Position numbers and translations under genes: made by a program. The notes under the pieces were generated by a model. That model was not told the origin of the DNA. It made no database searches and saw only the letters and a program-made list of their open reading frames with translations. Source: Galdieria partita (taxonomy: Eukaryota; Rhodophyta; Bangiophyceae; Galdieriales; Galdieriaceae). Taken from it: a DNA stretch of 64,000 bases. The stretch's first letter is position 1; each line of letters starts with the position of its first letter. The DNA is taken from contig BQMJ01000032.1 in assembly GCA_025991245.1 (NCBI GenBank), forward strand, positions 1 through 64,000. Direction: 5' to 3'. Below, piece by piece: positions 1-11,300 of this stretch.

Positions 1-545
1 AATAAACCCTAAATAAAACCAATAAACCCTAAATAAACCCTAATAAACCCTAAATAAACCCTAAATAAACCCTAATAAACCCTAATAAACCCTAAATAAA
101 CCCTAATAAACCCTAATAAACCCTAATAAACCCTAATAAACCCTAAATAACCCTAATAAACCCTAATAAACCCTAAATAAACCAAATAAACCCTAATAAA
201 CCCTAAATAAACCCTAATAAACCCTAATAAACCCTAAATAAACCCTAATAAACCCTAATAAACCCTAATAAACCCTAATAAACCCTAATAAACCCTAATA
301 AACCCTAATAAACCCTAATAAACCCTAATAAACCCTAATAAACCCTAATAAACCCTAATAAACCCTAATAAACCCTAATAAACCCTAATAAACCCTAATA
401 AACCCTAATAAACCCTAATAAACCCTAATAAACCCTAATAAACCCTAAATAAACCCTAATAAACCCTAATAAACCCTAAATAAACCCTAATAAACCCAAA
501 TAAACCCTAAATAAACCCTAAATAAACCCTAATAAACCCTAAATA
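1..545. repeat. Telomere: 10/11-nt repeat array
   Basis: Head-to-tail repeats of AATAAACCCT (10 nt) with interspersed AAATAAACCCT (11 nt) and a few degenerate units near both ends. From about 230 to 450 the array is almost pure 10-mer; the 11-mer is commoner in the outer 240 bases and in the inner 100. The C-rich strand reads 5'->3' from the left edge, which is the orientation expected at a left chromosome end, so the G-strand unit is AGGGTTTATT(T). It resembles the plant TTTAGGG repeat with extra bases inserted. Seen directly; that it is the true chromosome end is inferred from its terminal position and orientation. Confidence 0.93.
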
Positions 546-548
546 AAA

Positions 549-1550
549 CTGAATAAGAAAGAAAAATGCCAACTTCCTCCTGTCGGCCTACACATATTTT
601 ACAATTTACTGCATTTTTTTCTCTTAGTTGCATTTCATACAAAAGTCCCTTAATTGTATCTAGTCTCTTACTTTTGTTTGTTTTCTAGTATAATTAGTCA
701 CAAATCTTCCTGAGTGTTTCTTGGCGTCCTGGAGTCCTTTGTTGTCTGATATTTTTCTCTTTTATTTGTATTTGAGGTATATTGCATAAATTCTTCGAAG
801 CGAATAGAGAAAGTCTATATTTTGCTTTAAACTGGTGATTGTTTTTTTTTTGTTGAGGCATTTTTATGTACCCAATAATAAACCCTCAGTAAACCCTGAA
901 TAAGAAAGAAAAATGCCAACTTCCTCCTGCCGGCCTACACATATTTTACAATTTACTGCATTTTTTTCTCTTTGTTGCATTTCAAACAAAAGTTTCTTAG
1001 TTGTTTCTAGCCTCTTACTTTTGTTTTTTGTCTAGTATAATGAGTCACAAATTTTGCTGAGTGTTTTTTGGCGTCCTGGCGACTTTTCTTGTGTGATATT
1101 TTTCTCATATAATTGTATTTGAGGTATATTACATAAATTCTTGGAGGGGGAAAGAGAAAGTCTATATTTTGCTTTTAACTGGTGATTGTCCTTCTTTTGT
1201 TGAGGCGTTTTTATGTACCCAATAATAATCCTTCAGTAAAACCTGAATAAGAAAGAAAAATGCCCAGTCCCTTCTGCCTGCCTACACATATTTTACAATT
1301 TACTGCATTTTTTTCTTAATTTCATTTCAAACGAAATTTTCTTAATTCTATCAAGCCTCTTCTTTTTTCTTCAGTCTAGTATAATTGGTCGCAAATTTTA
1401 CTGTGTGTTTGGTGACGTTTTGGAGACTGTTCTTGCGGGTAATTTTTCCATTATATTTGTATTTGAGATATATTGCATGAATACTTGGAAACGATAGGAA
1501 AAAGTTTTGATTTTGCTTTTAACTTATGATTGTCCTTCATTTGTTTAGGC
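549..1550. repeat. Three tandem 347-bp subtelomeric units
   Basis: Three direct copies begin with CTGAATAAGAAAGAAAAATG at 549, 896 and 1243, giving a period of 347 bp twice. Shared internal blocks include the CCTACACATATTTTACAATT stretch just inside each unit and a TTGAGGCRTTTTTATGTACC-like stretch near the end. The joints (about 870-900 and 1220-1250) carry degenerate telomere units of the form AATAAACCCTCAGTAAACCC. The third copy is the most diverged and fades near 1550. No coding potential is recognised. Confidence 0.9.
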
Positions 1551-4500
1551 ATTTTCATGTCGTGTTGTGTTGCTTTAAAAATTCGAGTGGTTTGTTTGAT
1601 TGAAATTGTTTTTGGGATGATTGTTGCCTTGAAAACGTCGTTTTTCATTGATTTGGTTGTGGAGCCATTTATTAAAGCTTTCTTTTATTGTTTTTTACTT
1701 CTTCTTGTGAAGCTGTATTCATTGGGTGAAGGATCCTTTTGCTTTGTTCTGTTGGATGAATGTTCCTCTTTCTATCCTGTTAGTTTCTTTCGATAGTATA
1801 TGACTTTTGTTAGAAACAGTAACAAAATTAAAAAAAATTAATGAATCCTAAGAAAATTCCTATTGTCCTGTTCCAGGTCATTTGCATTCGAAATTTATCA
1901 GGTTTTCTGAAATCTTAATGCATTGTTGGAAAAAAACGAATTGGTTCTATCAAGACATTTACTTTTGGTTTTAGTTTCGTAAAAGTAATTGATTCTCAAA
2001 CTGTACTGCTTGTTTTGCCAGAGATCAAATGGCTTGTCTTGTGTGCTATTTCTGCGTGTGTTTGTACTTGTTGTGTACTACGGCTATTTAGGTAAAATGT
2101 TAAGATGCTATTTTTAATTCAAAGTTCTTTCTGGTTCGGGATTTCTCTGCTGCTTCGCAGTTATTCGAAGCTGTGGGCGTGTTAGAAATTGTGAGTATTT
2201 TTCTTCAATGGTTCGTTTTTTTTATTAGCATTATTACCTTCGTTCTTAATTGAACGAGTGGTACAAGAATTAAATATTCATTAATTTCACATTATGATAT
2301 TTTGCTTTATCAGGTATTTGTGCCGAATCTATTTGGTGAAAAGTCCTTTTGGTTTCTGGTAATGGCTGAATTTACCTTGATTCATCCTGTTAATACCTTG
2401 CTATAGTATTTGAACTTTTATGTAAACATGCATATTTAACTTGACATTCTACCCGAATGAAGTATTAAAAAACTAAAAGGAGGAAAAAATGCTTGTTGCT
2501 TTCGTCCTGGACATACCTAATTTTTCAATTCACTGAGCTCTAGTAGTCTCAAAGTTTTAGTGGGCAGAGTGAATTGTTTATGTCCGGTTTCTTATTTATG
2601 TTTTTCTGCCAAAGAATAGTTACGCATTGTTTTATTTTTTATGCTTGCTCTGCAACTGACCATGTTCGGTTTCCTGTCAGCTACATCTTGTTTAAACTTT
2701 TTTTGGATTGAAAACTGGAGTTAGTTTTTTACATTCCTTCTTAAGTTCAAATTTTATTAAAAATGCACAATTTTCTGCTACTTTTGTATCGTTTTGAGAT
2801 TCTAGGTGGTTCGTTTAAATGGTACCTTTCTGGTGACGTTAGTCTAAGGTGCAAGCAATGTACGCGAACAAGTCATCGCAACATTAGAACAATCTGCCAC
2901 TATGTAACATTTTCATTTCTTTGTATTTTGCTGCTTTCATTGTTGTTTTCATGGATTGTCACTCCTTTTTACTACTTTTCCTCCAATGAGAAAAACAACA
3001 TTTTTTCTTCTGTATTTCTATCTGATATAGTTACTAAATTCCCTTTCATCAAAGGTATTGTATTTTTTTCTCAGTGAGCAGATTGCTGAAACTTTTTTAC
3101 TTCGTTTCACAAGGTTGAGAAATATCTGCATGACGAGAACAGATTCATGGTACCAATGATGTAAAGAACAAGTGGTACATAAAAATTTCTCAATATATTC
3201 TCAAGTTTTTATTTCTCTAAAGGTTTTTTCTATGGCTTTTTTCTAAAATTGGTTTTGGTGGTTTTGGTAGTGTTCCTTTAGTAAACCGTATAAAGAAAGT
3301 CCTAAACTGGTAATGCAAAATTGCCTATTCCTCTTTGATATATTGCAAAAACTTCTCTTCAATACCGTTTCATAATGCCAATGCAATAGTACTGAAAATG
3401 AAATGCTGAAATCTTTTTCTTTTAACAGTTGTCACAAGTTTTGGAATTTTTGTAAATTTTTATGCCTTGGTGACATAGTAGCTTTTTCGTTGAATTTGTC
3501 TTTTCATATAGGTACTACATTGTAGCGATGATGTTATTTGTTTATTGATTTTTCTTATTAAGATCGCTGCTGTCTTCAGTGCATACATAATATTAAGCTT
3601 TGAATACGGATAATTTCGAAACTTTCCTTTCAATGGTTTCGCCAAGATCTTCATGGTTGAACCTTACCTTGTTAGAATCGTTTTTAGAAATTTGTCTTAT
3701 GTAGCAAAATTCTAAGTATTGTTATTTTGTCATTTTATTGCATTCTACGGTGCAATGCTATTGAAAAGTTAACCATTTGGTAAGTCGTTTCTGCTTTTTG
3801 ATTTTCTTGAGACACTGCTTGCTTCATTCTTCGAGTAGCCTTACTTGAAGTATAGTGTCGGTATACATATTTAGCAAAAAGTAGACAATGCTTATGCTAT
3901 TCTTAGATTCTCGAAAGCAATACTTTGTCTTTTGGTAAACTTTTCGAGCCGCCTTGTATCTATTCTCTACAATGTCGAATTCTGAATCTCTCTGTCGGCT
4001 TTTCAGTGTGCACTCTTATGTCACAGATTTTTGTTCAATTGTTACTTTTTAAGAATGAATGAGCTAGAAGATTCAATTGTCGTTTAAGCTCTTTGTTCAC
4101 ATTTTAGAAAGTTCACTTGTTTGATCATTTCTCTTCTAGTACTACTGTCTGTTTTTCTTCTGTGTTTTATGTCTTGTAACCCTTGAATGTGTAATGAAGT
4201 TTTTCTAGGTTCTATTTCACCTATGTACTAAACTTTTCGAGGTGAGAATATATTGATTTTTTCTATATAAGATTTGTTCTACTTTTCTTTTTACTAAATT
4301 TCGCATTATCACCTACTGTCTACCCCTGAGAACAACTAGGAATACTGATGCCATAATGAACAAGTTATGTATTGAAATTCTTCAATTTTTTCATGGGCCG
4401 GCCTCAAATTCTTTCTTTTTCTATAGACTCTATTCGAGACGACATTTTTATAGCTCTTCTAATGAACCGTAGATAATTTTACAAAAACAGTTAAATTTTT

Positions 4501-5100
4501 TATTTGAAAAGACACGACTTTTCATTCCTTTTTCTAAAATGCATGTGTTTTTCGCAATTCACTAGATCGTCGTAAAAGAATCTAGAGTATAAAATTAAGT
4601 GGTTTAGATTGGGCTACATATATGTGAAATTGTGTCAACATTCTTGAAGATTTTTGTGAATTTGTTAATTTAACTCGAGTGACAAAGTAATTCTTACTTT
4701 AAAATCTTTTGGGAACCACCCCCACAGTTGTATTTGTATTGCATGTAAGCGATATCCAATTGTCCCATTTGTTTCACTTTTATTGAAGTTTTTAATTTTT
4801 TTGGGGGAGCTGAGCAATTTGGTTCTGAATTTGATATATTGCGAAATCTAAATCTGGTAATTTTTACAGCTAACGTATTGCATGGCTTGTTTCACTATAG
4901 TCGTTTTCGATATTGAAAAGCGACAGTTTTTCGAAAAGTAGAATCTTGCAACCGTTGGTTTTTACTATGTAGTATCTTTTATCAGACACCTTTTTTGTAA
5001 AAAGAATTTATTGCTTTCTTATGGTGACTGGATCCATTTTGTTCTGTTTTATGTTGATTGGCATAATATTATACACGAATTGTACTGTTGGTATATATAA
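1551..5100. other. Gene-free T-rich subtelomere with diverged repeat fragments
   Basis: No recognisable gene. The top strand is strongly T-rich with long T runs. Short open frames here encode only low-complexity, hydrophobic peptides and begin mostly at non-ATG codons. Fragments around 3100-3290 and 4310-4500 resemble the block at 5480-5690 inside the later tandem duplication (shared order: 'GAGAACA', a CTCTAAA/TCTATAG stretch, then 'TAGTAAACCG'-like ends), so they look like older copies of the same family. The 3960-4080 stretch has a relative at 14570-14690. Confidence 0.6.
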
Positions 5101-7270
5101 TGAAGACAAAACAAGCCACACTCTTCTCATAAAAAGGCCTCAAATGAATTGAACCGTTAGCAATCTAGCCACAAAAGTTCAATGTTTGTCCGAAGCATCT
5201 TGGACATTATATGCTTTATGCCAGTTTGACTATGCTTTGAATGACAGCTTGAAGAGAAGCATATCTCTCAAGAGCACTTTTCCTCCATGAATTCGTTGCA
5301 TTTTCATTCTTGTTCTTTGAAATCATCCTGTCGTTTTAGTTTCTCTCCTTAAAAATATAAAATTTCTTTTGAGTATTTCAATTTGACGAAAGTACTGAAT
5401 TGTTTCCGACTGAGAATATGGTAGGTTTTTCTTTGAACATGCATTTTGAACACTTCTTCTTACTATCTTTTGCATTGTAGACTGATGTCCACCCCTTGAG
5501 AACAATTAGTGGTACTAATTGAATGAAGAGCAGGAAGTAGAAGGAAATTCTTCTATTGTTTCGATGGTGTCTTTTTCTCTAAAAGTCTTTCTTTTCTCTA
5601 TAGATTAATTTTTAACTCGCCATTTTTATCTTTCTTTTTTTAAGCTTTAAGTATATCCAAGAAAATCCGTTGCCGAGTCTTAGTAAACCGAAAATTTCTT
5701 AGTGTAAACTGCAATATGTCGTGTGCTTCCACTCCATTACGTTCTCGTGAAGCCAATGCTATGAGGAAAAAATGAAATGATTCAAATGTTGATTTACTTT
5801 ATTGGTTTCATATTTGATAGTTTTGATGTTTTGTCTTGTTTGTTGATGCATTTGTGACAATTCAATTTCGCCTATATAATCTTTATCCCTAACAAAACCT
5901 CTACAATTGTACTGCCATTGATAGATCATGCATTTTCTCAAAAACTTGCTTTGGGGAAACGTTTTCATTCTTTGGAGCTAAAGTAATTCATTATTTATTT
6001 GAAATATTGCTAAACTAAATCGGCTCCGTTTTCTGCATCCGTATTACTACTATAGATCTACCCTATCAGAGTCTTTCTCAATTCACTGATAGTGGCTTGA
6101 AAAGTACAACTTTGTCTCGTCTTATGCTTTCTTATGATGTCGCGTTTATCATTTAACAATTTGACAAATCAGTTTTTTACTTTCTTACGTTACATGTTTA
6201 CTGCTTATTTTATTCTGTGAGTATCTTCTTATACTATACTTCGACTTTGGTGGTGGTATACATATAGAAACAAAAGTAACGCATGCCATACATATGCCAT
6301 AAAAATGACTTCAACTGAAAGAAATAGTAAACAATGACGACGTAGATATTCCATCATGTCTACTATCCTTCCTCTTTCTATTTGTTTTATGTCTAGCTAG
6401 TCTATACTTTGAGCGGTGGCTATTCGAAGAATGTATGACTGCGTAGCATTTTTCGGCATTGGTCTTGCTGCACTTTTATTCTTTTTCTCCACGTAAAACT
6501 TGTTCTTCTTTGTTTTCTTAACTTGAAATACCCTTTTAGTTTTAGTATGCATTTCATGAAATTTTGGTTTCTTCCTAGCTCTTTCTCTTGAATTTCCTAT
6601 TTAAAACTCTTTGTTTGAGAAGTCCTCCAATCGGAATTCTACTTCTTCCATGATTACCATAAAAAATTTCAATGCGTTTTGCTTTTCATATTTATCTAGC
6701 GTTTAATTCGTTACTTGGTTAATAGAAATGAATAAAATATCTTCCACAGAGGTACATATTCACTTCTATGTTTTAATAGGGAGCAAGAGCAAGATTGAGA
6801 CTGGACGCCTGTGTTATTGACACAACTTGGAATACTGTGATATTTGCGACGTTGTAGGAGAAGCTCAACTTGTACTATTCTGGTGTACTTGCAACCTCGC
6901 TCAAGAATTTTGTACTATATCAAGTAAGGAAAAGAAAAATGCACTATCGAAGATTTTGAATCAATCTTTGGTGTTTCCTTAACTTTGTCAGAGAAAAATG
7001 GAGTATGAAAGAAGAGTTTGGTAATTTTTATTCTTTCTATTGCTTCATTGCTGTTGATTTCTACTACTAGTTGTTTTTATATATACAAGAAAATAGCGCT
7101 CTAGCCATTTTGAGTCAGTGGGAGCATACTCTCGGCAAATCGTAAAATGTTAGTCACGTATGAGAAAAATACATTTCTCTGAAAACAAACTATCTCCTAG
7201 AACCTTTTTACAAAAGTGTCTAGCTTTAAAAAAATTTCCAAAAAATTTTTCATTTTTGTGGAGAATTGGC
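5101..7270. repeat. Subtelomeric tandem duplication, copy A
   Basis: This roughly 2.17-kb block is repeated in direct orientation immediately downstream. Matching landmarks include 5110 with 7283 (GCCACA-TTCTTCTCATAAAA), 5275 with 7435 (AGAGCACTTTTCCTCCA), 5865 with 8027 (TCAATTTCGCCTAT), 6023 with 8154 (AATCGGCTCCGTTTTCTG), 6780 with 8910 (GAGCAAGAGCAAGATTGAGA) and 7262 with 9394 (GAATTGGCTACGTAGAACAA). Many substitutions and small indels separate the copies, so the duplication is not recent. No gene is recognised inside. Confidence 0.82.
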
Positions 7271-9425
7271 TACGTAGAACAAAACACAGGCCACATTCTT
7301 CTCATAAAAAAGCCTCAAATGAATTAAACAGTTAGCAATTTCGCCACAAAAGTTCAATGTAGGTCTATAGCAACTTGGATTATGTCAGTTTGACTATGCT
7401 TTGAGTGACAGCTTGTGAGAGACATATCTCTCAAGAGCACTTTTCCTCCACTAGTTTGTTGTATTTTCATTCTTGTGCTTTGAAATCATCCTGGTGTTTT
7501 TGTTTCTCTCCTTAAATATATAAAATTTCTTTTGAGTATTTCAATTTGACAAAAGTATTGAATTGTTTACGACTGAGAATATGTTAGGTTCTTTTTTGAA
7601 CATGCATTTTGGACACTTCTTCTTACTATCTTTTGCATTGTTGACTAATGTCGCCCCAAGAGAACAATTAGAGATACTGATTCAATAATGACAAGTAGTA
7701 TATGAGAATTCTTCAACTTTCTAGAGATTCTATTTCTCTCGCAGTCTCTCTTTTCTCAACGGGTTATTTTCAAATCGCTATCTGTATCGTTCATTTATTA
7801 GTCTATAAGTGTACGAAAGAAAGAAACGTTACAAAGGTCCATTAAAAAATTGTCTAGTGTCCTCTGACATACGTCATGCGCTTTCCTTCATTGAATTATG
7901 TTCTCGTGAAACCATTGTTATAAAGCAAAGAATTATTTAATGATTCACATATTTTGACTTACCTTGTTGCTTTCATATTCAGTAGTTTCGAAGTTTTTTT
8001 TTGTTTGTTGATCCATTCGTGTCAATTCAATTTCGCCTATGAATCTTCATCCCCTAACATACTCGTGCACTTGTACCGCTTTTGACTGAGGAAGCGTTTT
8101 CATTTGTTTGGAGCTAACATAACTCATTATTTACTTGAAATGTTGCTAAACTAAATCGGCTCCGTTTTCTGAAACATCTTTGCTCGGAATCTATCAAATC
8201 ACAGTCATTCTCAATTCATTGACAGTAGTTTTAAGAGTACAACCTTTTATCGCCTTGTGTTTCTTTGTGGTGTCTTATTTATCATTTAGCCATCCGATAA
8301 AGCAGTTTTTTACGTTTTCTGATACATTTATATTCCTTATTTTATTCTGTGAGTATCTTCGTACACTAATCTGCTACTTTGGTGATGGTATACATATTGA
8401 ACCAAAAGTAACCAATACCATACATATGCCATAAGAAAGCCTCCAACTGGAAGAAACAGTTTACAGTAACAACATAAATGTTCCATCATGTCTACTGTTC
8501 TTCATCTTTCTTCTTGCTTTATGTCTACTGGTCTATACTTTGAGCGGTAGCTATTAGAAGATTGTATCACGAAGAAGCATTTTTTCTTATTGGTCATATT
8601 GTACTTTTCACTCTTTTTCTCTACAATCAATTCGTTCTTCTTTGTTTTCTTAGCTTTAAATACTTGCTTAGTCTTTTAGTATGCATTGCATAATATTTTG
8701 GTTTCTTCCTAGCTCTTTTCTCTAGAATTTTCTATTTGAAACTCTTTGTTTGGGAAGTCCAATCGAAATTCTATTTCTTCCATTATTAAAATAAGAAATT
8801 TCAATGCGCTTTGCTTTTCATACTTATCTAGCGTTTAAATCGGTACTTGGCAAATAGAAATTAAATGAATGCCTTCTACTGAGGTAAATATTCATTTCTA
8901 CGTTTTAATAGGGAGCAAGAGCAAGATTGAGACTAGCAGTCTTTGTTAACGGCTCAACTTGAAATACTGTGATATTTGAGACACTGCAGGAGAAGCTCTA
9001 CTTGTAAATATTCTAGTGTACTTGCAAACTGGCTCAAGAATTTCCAACTATGTCATGTATGCAAAAATGCAACATAGAGATATTGAATCAATCGTGAGTT
9101 TTTCCTCAACTTTTCCAGAGGACAATGGAGTATAAAAGAAGAGCATGGTAAGTTCGATTCTTTTACTCCTCCATTTCTGTTGATTTTGACCACTACTTAT
9201 TTTTATATTTACAAATAAATAGCACTTTATCCATTTTTTAGACAGTTGGAGCTTACTCTTGGCTAATCGTGAAAAAGTTCATATGAAACAAGAAAACAAA
9301 AAATAGTATATACAAACCAATTTCTACAACTTTTTTCCACAAATATCTGCTTTAAAAAAATTTCCAAAAAAATTTTTCAATTTTGTCGAGAATTGGCTAC
9401 GTAGAACAAAACACAGCCCATGCCA
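7271..9425. repeat. Subtelomeric tandem duplication, copy B
   Basis: Second direct copy of the 2.1-2.2 kb unit, ending with the same GAATTGGCTACGTAGAACAA landmark (9394) that borders the start of this copy at 7262. The landmark at both ends suggests unequal exchange between longer arrays. Like copy A it is T-rich on the top strand and holds no recognisable coding sequence. Confidence 0.8.
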
Positions 9426-11300
9426 TGACAGCCAAATAGTAATAGAGGAAAGTGAGGGGAAATGAATCAATGAACCCTCATGTGAACTCAAATAACTTCT
9501 TACTGTATTTCCCAACGACCCAGCTTGGATTCTAATTCAGCCTAGTAAAATCTACAATGCAACCAGTTTTTCATTTGCAACACAATCTTCTAAGGTTCTA
9601 TATATTATTTGCTAATATTGTTTTCACAGATATCACTTTCTAATTTAGTCTCTTGTAAAGAATAGAGGTTTCATTGTAAAATTGCATTTCTTCTTATTGA
9701 GTGTAAATAGTTTTTGAATATGTAGTTTTTTCCAGGTACTGCTTTAGGTGTTTTTTATGTTAATCTTTTTCCTCTTTCACATCACAGTGTAATCGGAAAT
9801 GATTTCAGCATTGTGCATTATAGACAACTTTATAATTTTAATGTATTTTATTCTGAATTTTTTGTATGGTCCTCTTTTATATGTTTTCCTAATTGTTTTA
9901 ATTCACCAATGGGTTATATAAAATTCGTAAACTCTTTCTTCTCCTAGACTTCCTGTAATTTAGAAATTTGATTGTGTTTGTCCTTGTTTTGACTGGGTAG
10001 TTTGTTTTGAGCTAATATTGTTGTTGCCAGAAATTTTTGGTTTTCCTTTTCTCTTTTCAATTGAATATTCTATGTGGAACTCTCACAAGTACATGTTGTC
10101 TTCAATAAGTTTCTGTGATAGATAAAGCTTTTCATGTCAATTGTCTTGCATCTCTATTTATCGTTTTGATTGATATTGGGTTGTTTGAGACTTTTCTTTT
10201 AAACTCTGGTCTTAGAAGCATTTTTGTATAGTTGTTCTTCATAATAAAGTTTTTGTTATAAAGCGATACGAGAACTTTCTTTTTTTGGCGTTGGGTGATA
10301 GCTCTACTGCATTGGCCCCAGCTCTGTCCAATTATGAATAATTCTGATTGGCTGATTAGTAAAATTTGAATGGCCAATTCTAGTCTTTGTCTTTTTTAAG
10401 AATTTGCGTTGATTCTTTGAAGTCTCTCTGTTTACACCTTTGTGACTCAAAATGGCTAAACCTTGAGTGTCGCCTCTCCTGAATTGGGTTAAAGTATAGG
10501 TAAATTGCCAAGAATCAATTTCTTAGATGTTATCAATTGTATTTTCCTTCTATAATGGTCCTTTTTTGTGCTGTGTATTGCAATTGGTGTTTGTCTTTCT
10601 TTCTTGGCTAAAAGTATTTCTCGTTTGTATATAAATGACAAGTTAATTTGTCTATAAATGAAATAACGTGTCGTGTACATTTTTTATTATCAATTGAATA
10701 GAAAGAATTCCTTGCCTTTCAGACATTTTTATCATTATGGCAATCCAAATGTTGGAGAGAGTTTTTGTATAATTAACTAGTCACGAAATTCAACGTGTAT
10801 TCATTCACGGACACTAGACTTCTACGAAAATAGAATTTTGGCAACCGTACGCACCAGTATGAAGATCGATCGTTCAAGTAAACAAGGCATCAAGAATGAA
10901 ATATTCATGTCTTGCTCAATTTTGCTTTGTAACGTAGGAAGATCCTGGAATATCTTGCGCATATATAGGAATGTTGTTCAGTAGAGTAATTTAATATGCT
11001 GAAAGAATCGCTGTGTCTAAAATGAGCGATGTATTTATAAATTCTTGGACAGTTGTCAGTTTGTATACTTTGTATTTGTCAGCCTTTTTATAGAATTATA
11101 CGTTGTATAGTTGATTGTGATTTCCCAATAGAAAGACGGGCCTATTTAAGTGCACACAGTAATACTATTCAAACAATATCCTTTCCAAAACTGTGTCTCA
11201 CAAACTGTCAACTGCTAAGTATTTATAGACTTGAGCACAAAAGACTACGGTAGCTATTCCAAACATACACTATGCCGACGAGTTGCGTAGCCTCTCTTTT
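9426..11300. other. Gene-free AT-rich spacer
   Basis: No gene, RNA or clear repeat is recognised. The T-rich top-strand bias of the subtelomere persists to about 10.9 kb and then disappears. The short open frames on both strands begin at non-ATG codons and show no domain, signal or codon pattern that would support a gene. Confidence 0.5.

Noticed and set aside
1-545. CRISPR-like regular repeats
   Set aside because: No spacers; simple tandem telomere repeats at a eukaryotic chromosome end.
1451-3077. Short hydrophobic open frames in the subtelomere
   Set aside because: They come from T-rich sequence, which yields Phe/Leu-rich frames by composition alone.
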